Source: Caldithrix sp. RBG_13_44_9 (GTDB lineage Bacteria > Calditrichota > Calditrichia > RBG-13-44-9). From it: 12,671 nt of DNA. The DNA lies in the NCBI GenBank assembly GCA_001771055.1, contig MESS01000066.1, positions 1 to 12,671 on the forward strand, given 5' to 3'. Numbering within the stretch: the stretch's first letter is position 1; every line of letters starts with the position of its first letter. A program made the position numbers and the translations under genes. The notes beneath the pieces are model-generated. The model did no database searches. It saw only the letters and a list, made by a program, of their open reading frames with translations, and was not told where the DNA came from. Of this stretch, positions 7,401-12,671 are shown piece after piece.

Positions 7401-8489
7401 TATTCCTCCACGGTCTTGAAAGATAGATCGGATCATATTATTGGATAACCCGGTTGGAATGCTTGGATCACTTTTTACTGAATACATTTCCCCATTAAGA
7501 GGTGATAAAAAATTCAATCCATCGTCAGTACCGATCCATAAATTCCCAAGACGATCCTCACAAATAGCATAGATATGGTCATCAGTCAAGCTGTTTGGAT
7601 CGGTAGGGTCCGACCGGTACTGTTTGAATACTTTGGATTTTGGATCAAAACGGTTCAGTCCTCCACCATTAGTGCTGATCCATATTCTTCCTCGAGTATC
7701 CTGATAGAGGCAACTAATTTGATTGCAGCTTAAAGATCTGGAATCGGCAGGATCATTCCGATAATTCTCAAAGATACTTTTTTTCCAATTAATCTGATAT
7801 AAACCAGCGTTATTGGTACCCCACCAGAGACATCCCTCACGATCCTCCAAAACAGCAGTAACATCAAATTTCCCAGTTGCCTCCCTGTTTTTTTGACCAA
7901 ACTGATAATTTTCAAAACTTTTTTTAATTTTATCAAAACGATTCAAACCACCCCCCATGGTGCCTACCCAAATAGAGCCTGCCCTGTCTTGATAAATTGT
8001 CAAGATCCTATTATCACTGATACTGCCAGGGTCGTCCGGATCATGCAGATATCTTATAAAACCGTTATTCCCGGGATCAAACAGATTAATTCCCCCGGCA
8101 TTGGTACCTACCCATAAATAACCCTCCTGATCTACAAAAAGGACAGTGACCCAGTTGTCAGACAAAGAATTTTTATCGTAGGGATCATGTTTATAGATGG
8201 TAAAGTCATAACCATCATAACGGTTTAATCCTTCTTGAGTACCCAACCACAAGAAACCAAATTGGTCCTGGGTAATGGCCAGAATAGTACTTTGGGATAA
8301 ACCCTGTTCCATGGTAATATGTTCGAACACAAAATTTCTTTTATCTGCAGAGAATAACAGGCAGGGGAAAAATAAAAAATGCAGTATAAAATAGCTCAGA
8401 ATACAGATCCACAATATCCTCATCTTAGTCAGAGAGAAGTGAATGGTTCTGATAATTGATTTTTCGTACTGCTGGCAGAGATTAATCAT
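4404..8489 (-). CDS. membrane sensor: double beta-propeller, Y_Y_Y, PAS-like and CheA-type kinase
   Basis: This 1361-residue receptor begins with a hydrophobic signal segment (about 23-48). About 14 Reg_prop blades follow (about 60-710), with the recurring pattern I-x-ED-x-G-x-LW-[IV]-GT-x-GLN. That suits two seven-bladed propellers, as in Bacteroides hybrid sensors. A Y_Y_Y domain (about 757-820) precedes one membrane helix (about 829-850), a coiled coil and a PAS-like domain (about 885-1008). The kinase is CheA-like: phosphotransfer domain with His1082 (MHLIKGN), then an ATPase with N box Asn1212/His1216 (RNALYHGIE), G1 Asp1252-Gly1256 (DDGRG) and G2 Gly1305-Gly1309 (GRGIG). There is no P2 or CheW-like P5 domain, nor a fused receiver. 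It probably senses a periplasmic ligand and phosphorylates the CheY-like protein encoded next. The start is uncertain: neither Met1 nor Met23 (ATG at 8423-8421) has a clear ribosome site, and Met23 gives a more typical signal peptide. Confidence 0.93.
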   Translation of the reverse strand: MINLCQQYEKSIIRTIHFSLTKMRILWICILSYFILHFLFFPCLLFSADKRNFVFEHITMEQGLSQSTILAITQDQFGFLWLGTQEGLNRYDGYDFTIYKHDPYDKNSLSDNWVTVLFVDQEGYLWVGTNAGGINLFDPGNNGFIRYLHDPDDPGSISDNRILTIYQDRAGSIWVGTMGGGLNRFDKIKKSFENYQFGQKNREATGKFDVTAVLEDREGCLWWGTNNAGLYQINWKKSIFENYRNDPADSRSLSCNQISCLYQDTRGRIWISTNGGGLNRFDPKSKVFKQYRSDPTDPNSLTDDHIYAICEDRLGNLWIGTDDGLNFLSPLNGEMYSVKSDPSIPTGLSNNMIRSIFQDRGGILWVGTYSGALNKYDRKKSVFKNYTQNLSKMNSLSDKNVWSIFEDNRGYIWIGTNNGLNRLDRTTDQIVHYFNKRNDPRSLSHNLVRTIFQDSQGDLWIGTEGSGLNRYDYKKNNFERFTHDPANQNSISDNSLRHIYEDTKRNLWIATLNGLNKFDPKRKHFKKYYHNPQNPNSLSGNHVRYIYEDKRGAIWVATFNGLSLYIKKEDRFISFRNSPSNPASLSNDRVLCFHEDHAGRFWIGTYGGGLELLDRNEFIFTHYSKEVGLPNDAIYGILEDDEGNLWLSTNQGLLKFNPETRMIKNFESSDGIQGNEFNGNAFFKNKKGEMFFGGINGITLFSPQEVRENTFIPKVVLTSFKKYDQEVKLAQVIYKTDQIDLSYKDNFFSFEFAALDFSTPGKNKYAYKLDGFDKEWIYCSTRRYANYTNLNGGNYTFRVKGSNNDGLWNEEGISLKVMIEPPFWQTWWFKFTMVMLILLLVYAIIALRMRSVNSQKRKLELEVSQRTRELNQSNYELLRAKRDTDDILNHVEEGLFLINSGFEIGSQYSLALERMLNEKNIAHLNFLKLLERKVNNNVVTSTNEYLQLMFKNDVDEEALKELNPLQEVEINFTDENDAWIYSKYLNFNFKRICDDHTILNLIATVIDVTDQVHLTKKLKLSEERTQNQMEWLVNILHIEPALLNEFLAGVDNELNYVDSLLKHAEGNGNLRHILEEIYRSMHLIKGNATLLDLKFFADLAHQFEDRINEVKRNTQIQASDFIPLVLRLGELKQRLYEVKKIIERMSSFHQHFQIKKSEESDLLLRSIKNLIQNLAKDLEKEVEFNYSNFQSVSLPYQYRLLVKEILIQFVRNALYHGIESPQERILNKKRPLATITLYTEVSEDVYSFTFRDDGRGIQINKLQQLAIASEKYPRKQIENWSDRQIAQLIFEPEFTTAEKANHFAGRGIGLDIIYQKILKHKGNIELNFEKGSFCEFKVSIPLKKTRKISVNRNKRKKQITV

Positions 8490-8595
8490 ATTTATGTATT
8501 ACTGAATTCCATTGTTTTCAACCATTCAATGATATAGTCGGTTTTTATAAAAGAATCTGAAATTCAAAAACACAAATTATTATCCTTTGCAGATC

Positions 8596-8626
8596 ATTAT
8601 AATTTTGATTGACACTCATTAGTCAA
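8596..8626 (-). promoter_or_regulatory. possible promoter of the signalling operon
   Basis: On the minus strand, TTGACT (8626-8621) and a perfect TATAAT (8601-8596) are separated by 19 nt, longer than the preferred 17. The start point would lie about 100 nt before the sensor ATG at 8489, or more if Met23 is used. The -35 hexamer overlaps the TTGAC inverted repeat. Confidence 0.3.
8609..8626. repeat. inverted repeat TTGAC-N8-GTCAA
   Basis: Five-base arms at 8609-8613 and 8622-8626 flank an 8-base centre, giving an 18-bp dyad typical in size of a dimer-binding operator. Each arm forms part of a -35-like hexamer on one strand. The arms are short, so chance cannot be excluded. Confidence 0.35.
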
Positions 8627-8636
8627 GAGATAAAAT
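8609..8636 (+). promoter_or_regulatory. sigma70-like promoter pointing into the intergenic region
   Basis: TTGACA (8609-8614) is followed after 16 nt by TAAAAT (8631-8636), one mismatch from TATAAT. It fires away from the sensor gene and toward the 3' end of the ParB-like gene. The only product would be a short RNA or an antisense transcript, as no plus-strand gene follows. Confidence 0.3.
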
Positions 8637-8797
8637 CTTTACTCATCCCGCCTAATACTTACGCTTAGGCCTTAAAAAATGGGTGATTATCTCCCTGCAA
8701 ATTACAAATCCAAAATCAAAACTGTTTGATTATTGAAAGGTGAAGGGGAAAGACGGATAAAAAATTTTGTGGTAAAAGTTGTCGGTTACAGGTAGAA

Positions 8798-9760
8798 CTA
8801 ATACTGTGAAGAATTATTCACTCGTTTTATTAACTGATTCAATTTACTTTGAATTTCCCTGTTTGAGATTATTTCGCAGGCGTTCCTTAAATCATCTAAT
8901 AATTTCATACGAAAAGAGATCTGGATACTTGACTGTTCAAGATTCTTGTCCCAGGAAATCTGAAAAATATTTTTGAAGGATTTTGGAAAAGAACTAATCT
9001 CATCCAAAATATTTTTATTGATCTGATGCAAGATCGGAAATCGTCGCGCATAAATGGTTTTTTTGAGATGCAGTATTTTCTGCGAAAGAGTCAAATCTCT
9101 AGATAAAAAAACATCAATTTTAAGTAATTGCCACAATCTATTGACCTCGATGTGATCACGAAGCGAGATATCATGCAAACTTTCTAAAAGTTGAATTAAT
9201 TCAATTCCGTTGAGTCGCAAGAGAGCAGCCATTTTTAGCCACTTTCGGTAACGGTTTAATGGATAGTGAATAATTTTTTCAAGAAATTTCAAAGATATAT
9301 TCATTTGATGAAAATATTCCTGCAGCCAGCGGGGTAAGGACATAATTTCAGAGGATATTTCAAAAATCTTGGGAACGTTTGACAATTCCAATATCTGAGA
9401 CACTTTTCTATGGATGTTTTCACCAAATAAATGCCAGGACAGATAAAGAATTTTAAGCTTTTCAACCACGGAGAATCTTCCAGTTGTCAAATTCAGATGT
9501 AATGCTGAAATAAAGGTCTTGTCCAAGTCCTTCCCGGAATATATATAAACCGGGATCTTTGTAAATCCTATTCTTTTCGCCGCCTGCCAACGGCGATGAC
9601 CATCTATAACATGCAATCCATTTTTTTGGACCAGCCAAATAGGATTCAAAATCCCCTGATCCTTTATTGAAGTTAATAAAGAGTTATCCCTAAGCTCATA
9701 GTGGTAACAATAGTAAAATGGTTTTTTGATTCTTTGAATATTGACGTGTTGGATTTTCAT
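8798..9760 (-). CDS. orphan ParB-like protein
   Basis: This 320-residue protein has a ParB/sulfiredoxin-like N-terminal domain (about 1-95), including LLTSIKDQGILNPIWLV and VIDGHRRWQAAKRIGFTKIPVYI. Asp53-Gly54-His55-Arg56-Arg57 aligns with the GERR nucleotide-binding box of ParB, with His in place of Glu. A central region (about 120-180) keeps the spacing of the ParB helix-turn-helix: VSQILELSNVPKI, then MSLPRWLQEYFHQMNISLKFLEKIIHYP, matching the LP-x-x-(V/L)-x-x-x-(F/L)-x-x-x-x-I-S pattern. The C-terminal third matches nothing I recognise and is rich in Leu, Ile, Asn and Lys. No ParA gene or parS-like repeat lies beside it, so chromosome partitioning is doubtful and a regulatory or nucleotide-hydrolysing role is possible. 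No clear Shine-Dalgarno precedes the ATG. It stands alone between the signalling operon and a gene remnant. Confidence 0.75.
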   Translation of the reverse strand: MKIQHVNIQRIKKPFYYCYHYELRDNSLLTSIKDQGILNPIWLVQKNGLHVIDGHRRWQAAKRIGFTKIPVYIYSGKDLDKTFISALHLNLTTGRFSVVEKLKILYLSWHLFGENIHRKVSQILELSNVPKIFEISSEIMSLPRWLQEYFHQMNISLKFLEKIIHYPLNRYRKWLKMAALLRLNGIELIQLLESLHDISLRDHIEVNRLWQLLKIDVFLSRDLTLSQKILHLKKTIYARRFPILHQINKNILDEISSFPKSFKNIFQISWDKNLEQSSIQISFRMKLLDDLRNACEIISNREIQSKLNQLIKRVNNSSQY

Positions 9761-9833
9761 TTTAATTACTTTGTTTGGATGATGTCATGCTACAATAATT
9801 TAGGAGAATCTATCATTTAAAAATTGAAAATAA

Positions 9834-10046
9834 ATCCAGTTATTGACCGGCTTTTATAAGACGGATCTTAACCAGCAATCTGATAACTATTCCTCGCCGG
9901 ACTATGAGGCACTGTATATTTCGGGTGGTGTATTAGTTAGCTTCAAAAAACAGAATCTTTCTTTAGGTCTGTCAGACAGTCATCTGGCATCAGCTGAAAG
10001 AAGTAAAAAGACTATTATTAAATTTTCGATTGATTCCACCTTTTAA
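9834..10046 (+). pseudogene. possible C-terminal remnant of an outer-membrane beta-barrel protein
   Basis: The open stretch, after a stop at 9831, encodes about 70 residues and has no ATG. The first start-like codon is TTG at 9843, without a Shine-Dalgarno at the right distance. An AGGAG at about 9802 lies too far upstream and leads into a stop. The last 40 residues (GGVLVSFKKQNLSLGLS ... IIKFSIDSTF) show the alternating pattern and terminal Phe of the final strands of a bacterial outer-membrane barrel. The likeliest reading is the 3' end of a gene whose 5' part was deleted, probably when the ParB-like gene's flank was formed. A short real gene cannot be excluded. It converges with the ALDH gene. 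Confidence 0.35.
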
Positions 10047-10117
10047 AAGCCAGTGATCAACTTACCTTCAATTAAATAGCTCAGGCTACGATCCTAATAT
10101 AACTTTCAGTATGAATC

Positions 10118-11656
10118 TCAATCACCGAATTTTATTCCCTGCGCTAAGGGAAGTTCATCTCCCCAGTTGATCGTATTAGTCTGACGTCGCATATAGGCTT
10201 TCCAGGAATCAGAACCGGATTCACGTCCGCCCCCGGTTTCTTTCTCCCCACCAAATGCCCCTCCGATCTCTGCACCGCTGGTACCAATATTGACATTGGC
10301 AATACCGCAATCTGATCCTTCCGGTCCCAAAAAATATTCAGCTTCTTTGAGATTTTGCGTAAAAATAGCTGAAGAGAGCCCCTGCGGAACATTGTTGTGG
10401 AGACTCAAGGCCTCTTCTTTAGTTTGATATTTGATAACATATAAAATGGGAGCAAAAGTTTCGGTCTGGACAATTGAAAAGTGATTTTCAGCTTCAGCGA
10501 TACAGGGACTTACGTAATACCCGTACTGATATTTTTTATCCTTTAATACCTCACCCCCATATACTATTTTGCCGCCTTCTTTTTTCAACTGTGCCAATGC
10601 CAGCTGCATGGTTTCCACCGCCGCCTGATCGACCAGAGGTCCCATCACTGTCCCTTCCTCTAAAGGATTACCTATGGAAATCTGCTGATAAGCCTTAACC
10701 AATTGTTTGATAAATTTATCATAGATACTATGATGGATAATTAAACGCCGAGTGGTAGTACAACGCTGACCAGCTGTACCTACTGCTCCAAAAAGTACTG
10801 CCCGAAGCACTAAATTCAGATCAGCGGAATCTGAAATAATTATGGCATTGTTCCCTCCCAGCTCCAAAATGGTCCTTCCCAAACGTTTTCCAACATGTTC
10901 AGCTACCCGGCGCCCCATCGGTATGCTGCCGGTAAAACTGATTAACGGGACTCGTTGATCATCCAACATTTTTTGACCAACGTTAGAACCGGGTCCAATA
11001 ATCGTATTGAAGATTCCCCTGGGTAGTCCCTGTTCCTGCACTACCCGGTCAACAATATTCTGAACCGCAATGGCACATAGAGGTGTCTGGCTGCTTGGTT
11101 TCCAAATCATTACATCACCGCAAACCGCTGCCAGCAGGGCATTCCAGGACCAGACTGCCACTGGAAAATTAAAAGCGGTAATAATTCCTATCAATCCCAG
11201 CGGGTGCCATTGTTCATACATCCGGTGCTTAGGCCGTTCGCTGTGAATGGTGAGTCCATATAACTGGCGGCTTAAACCCACAGAAAAATCTGCAATATCA
11301 ATCATTTCTTGTACTTCTCCCTTACCCTCAGGTAAAATCTTTCCCATTTCCAGTGTGACCAAACGTCCCAAAATATCTTTATATTTCCGTAATTCCAATC
11401 CAATCAGGCGAACCACTTCTCCCCGTTTGGGAGCTGGAATATTACGCCAGTACAAAAATGCCTTTTCGGCATGATGAACGACCTCCTCGTACTCCTTTGG
11501 ACCGGCTTGAATAATTTCCGCAATCACCTCCCCGTTAATCGGAGTAATAGATTTTAGAACGGGATTACTATCAGTACCAATCCACTTTCCATAGCTAGCT
11601 CCATAATTTTTTTTCTGAATACCTAAGTCCTTTAGAAAAGAAAGATCGAGCTGCAT
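10118..11656 (-). CDS. ALDH7-family aldehyde dehydrogenase (probable aminoadipate-semialdehyde dehydrogenase)
   Basis: This 512-residue enzyme has the normal length of ALDH7/antiquitin. It carries the cofactor-site stretch TAFNFPVAVWSWN, general base Glu265 (LELGGNN) and catalytic Cys299 (AGQRCTTTRR). The C-terminal signature of the family, NIGTSGAEIGGAFGGEK followed by TGGGRESGSDSWKAYMRR, is almost unchanged. ALDH7 enzymes oxidise alpha-aminoadipate 6-semialdehyde (in equilibrium with piperideine-6-carboxylate) to aminoadipate with NAD+, in lysine breakdown; other aldehydes can be accepted. The ribosome site GGAGG (11664-11668) lies seven bases before the ATG. The gene is a single transcription unit diverging from pyrF. 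No lysine aminotransferase or saccharopine gene lies beside it, so the pathway is inferred from family alone. To the eye it is less AT-rich than the signalling operon. Confidence 0.93.
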   Translation of the reverse strand: MQLDLSFLKDLGIQKKNYGASYGKWIGTDSNPVLKSITPINGEVIAEIIQAGPKEYEEVVHHAEKAFLYWRNIPAPKRGEVVRLIGLELRKYKDILGRLVTLEMGKILPEGKGEVQEMIDIADFSVGLSRQLYGLTIHSERPKHRMYEQWHPLGLIGIITAFNFPVAVWSWNALLAAVCGDVMIWKPSSQTPLCAIAVQNIVDRVVQEQGLPRGIFNTIIGPGSNVGQKMLDDQRVPLISFTGSIPMGRRVAEHVGKRLGRTILELGGNNAIIISDSADLNLVLRAVLFGAVGTAGQRCTTTRRLIIHHSIYDKFIKQLVKAYQQISIGNPLEEGTVMGPLVDQAAVETMQLALAQLKKEGGKIVYGGEVLKDKKYQYGYYVSPCIAEAENHFSIVQTETFAPILYVIKYQTKEEALSLHNNVPQGLSSAIFTQNLKEAEYFLGPEGSDCGIANVNIGTSGAEIGGAFGGEKETGGGRESGSDSWKAYMRRQTNTINWGDELPLAQGIKFGD

Positions 11657-11699
11657 AGTTATGCCTCCAGTATTTAAAATTTGATTTCAACTTTTATAA

Positions 11700-11726
11700 G
11701 TTATAATGGCACAATAATATTATCAA
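11700..11726 (-). promoter_or_regulatory. possible promoter of the ALDH gene
   Basis: On the minus strand, TTGATA (11726-11721) and TATAAC (11705-11700) are separated by 15 nt, shorter than ideal. A further TATAAA lies at 11698-11693. The leader to the ATG at 11656 would be about 40 nt. The divergent spacer to pyrF is 236 bp, and no convincing promoter for pyrF was found in it. Confidence 0.25.
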
Positions 11727-11892
11727 ATCCAAAATAAAATGACCGTATCCACTCTGGTTTTCCTGCACTGTAGTCTGACAGAAATCGCACTGATTTTTTT
11801 TGAAAATTCAATATACCTTTAACAAAGAATGATTTTTATATTGTAATAAATAGAACATCAATTTAATTTGGCCAAATAAAAACCGTTGAAAG

Positions 11893-12671
11893 ATGTTTAA
11901 AGATCGTCTAGAAAAAATCATTCTTCAAAAAAACTCACTACTCTGTATCGGGCTCGATTGTGATCTTGAGAAGATCCCCAACTTTTTGTTGAGTGAGGAA
12001 GATCCCCTTTTCATTTTTAATCGGGAAATTATCCAGGCTACAGCTGATTTTGCCATCGCTTATAAACCCAACATTGCCTTTTATGAATCATTGGGAGCTG
12101 CGGGCTGGCGCTTGCTGGAAAAAACCCTTGAATTGATCCCTTCAGGAATTCTGATGATCGCCGATGCAAAACGGGCAGACATCGGCAATACTTCCCGCAA
12201 ATACGCTGAACTATTTTTTCAGACCTACCATTTTGATGCGATAACTGTTTCTCCATATATGGGATATGATTCTATCCAACCATTTTTATCTTATGCAGAT
12301 CAAGAAACCTTTTTACTGTGCTTGACCAGCAATCCCGGCTCCCAGGATTTCCAGTATTTAAATGTTGATACGGAACCGCTTTACTTAAAGGTTGCCCGGA
12401 AAGCAATGGAGTGGAATCTCCAGACCGGTAATTGCGGTTTGGTAGTAGGTGCGACCCATCCAGAGGATTTGGGGAGTATTCGTGAAGTCGCGCCGCATCT
12501 GCCGTTTCTTATTCCCGGTATCGGGGCGCAGGGGGGAAATTTAAAATTGACTCTCCAATACGGCACAGATGATTCGGGAAGTGGTGTATTGATAAATATC
12601 AGTAGAGACATTCTCTATGCTTCCTCCCAGAATAATTTTGCCTCCGCTGCTCGACAGTCTGCTAAGGAGAT
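11893..12671 (+). CDS. pyrF: orotidine 5'-phosphate decarboxylase, subfamily 2 (3' end outside window)
   Basis: This reading frame runs open to the window end with 259 complete codons, close to the roughly 270-280 residues usual for this subfamily. The enzyme decarboxylates OMP to UMP, the last step of de novo pyrimidine synthesis, in the cytoplasm. It is a TIM barrel. Substrate-binding CIGLDCD lies at 18-24 and YKPNIAFYE at 57-65. The catalytic cluster DAKRADIG contains Asp91, Lys93 and Asp96. The phosphate loop IPGIGAQGG lies at 207-215. The AYKPN and GATHPEDL stretches are typical of subfamily 2 rather than the E. coli type. The start ATG at 11893 has only a weak GAAAG upstream. It diverges from the ALDH gene and no other pyrimidine gene is in view. 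Confidence 0.93.
   Translation, partial: MFKDRLEKIILQKNSLLCIGLDCDLEKIPNFLLSEEDPLFIFNREIIQATADFAIAYKPNIAFYESLGAAGWRLLEKTLELIPSGILMIADAKRADIGNTSRKYAELFFQTYHFDAITVSPYMGYDSIQPFLSYADQETFLLCLTSNPGSQDFQYLNVDTEPLYLKVARKAMEWNLQTGNCGLVVGATHPEDLGSIREVAPHLPFLIPGIGAQGGNLKLTLQYGTDDSGSGVLINISRDILYASSQNNFASAARQSAKE

Larger units (their letters stand above)
8490..8797. other. 308-bp intergenic region with promoter-like elements
   Basis: This AT-rich gap separates the sensor gene from the 3' end of the ParB-like gene. No convincing reading frame starts in it. It holds promoter-like hexamers on both strands and a TTGAC inverted repeat (8596-8636). A small GCCTAA/TTAGGC hairpin (8650-8670) is also present. No intrinsic terminator with a T-run was seen for the ParB-like gene. 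Confidence 0.5.

Noticed and set aside
8650..8670. GCCTAA / TTAGGC hairpin considered as a terminator
   Set aside because: It has only six base pairs. The adjacent A-run follows it on the plus strand, so neither strand has a stem followed by a T-run.
8779..8976. Plus-strand 65-codon frame over the 3' end of the ParB-like gene
   Set aside because: It lacks a ribosome site and recognisable protein features, and is antisense to a better-supported gene.
10474..10698. Plus-strand frame inside the ALDH gene
   Set aside because: It is a shadow of the ALDH coding sequence, whose family motifs are unmistakable.
12038..12611. Minus-strand frames at the right end
   Set aside because: They lie opposite pyrF, whose catalytic motifs are in the plus-strand frame running to the window end.

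Overview
This is a 12.7 kb, AT-rich bacterial window. The organism looks Gram-negative: it encodes an inner-membrane sensor with a large periplasmic beta-propeller region, and a possible outer-membrane barrel remnant. The mix of propeller sensor, ALDH7-type dehydrogenase, subfamily-2 PyrF and pteridine-reductase-like SDR would fit a member of the FCB/Calditrichota/Ignavibacteria-like groups. That placement is a low-confidence guess from gene content alone. No rRNA, tRNA, CRISPR array or insertion sequence was recognised.

Layout. Positions 176-1030 (minus) hold a two-gene unit: a regulator with two excisionase/MerR-like winged helices, then a 106-residue membrane-anchored peptide whose exported tail carries near-perfect 18-residue (54 bp) tandem repeats. 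A good sigma70-like promoter precedes the regulator. Positions 1129-1863 (plus) encode a short-chain reductase of the pteridine reductase type. Positions 1980-8489 (minus) form a four-gene signalling operon. Positions 8798-9760 (minus) encode an orphan ParB-like protein. Positions 9834-10046 (plus) look like the C-terminal remnant of a beta-barrel protein. Positions 10118-11656 (minus) encode an ALDH7-family aldehyde dehydrogenase, and 11893-12671 (plus) encode PyrF, cut by the window end.

The signalling operon is the most interesting part. Its first gene is a 1361-residue receptor: signal anchor, about 14 Reg_prop blades (probably two seven-bladed propellers), a Y_Y_Y domain, a membrane helix, a coiled coil and a PAS-like domain. 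Instead of the usual HisKA/HATPase module it ends in a CheA-style kinase, with a histidine phosphotransfer domain (His1082) and a CheA-like ATPase. It has no CheY-binding P2 domain and no CheW-like P5 domain. It is followed by a single-domain CheY-like receiver, a CheX-type phosphatase and a 494-residue soluble paralogue of the receptor's cytoplasmic half. The paralogue has lost the phosphoacceptor His (Phe231) and key residues of the N, G1 and G2 boxes, so it reads as a pseudokinase. I infer a chemotaxis-derived phosphorelay, uncoupled from MCP/CheW arrays, with a dedicated off-switch (CheX) and a catalytically dead partner. The output is not visible in the window.
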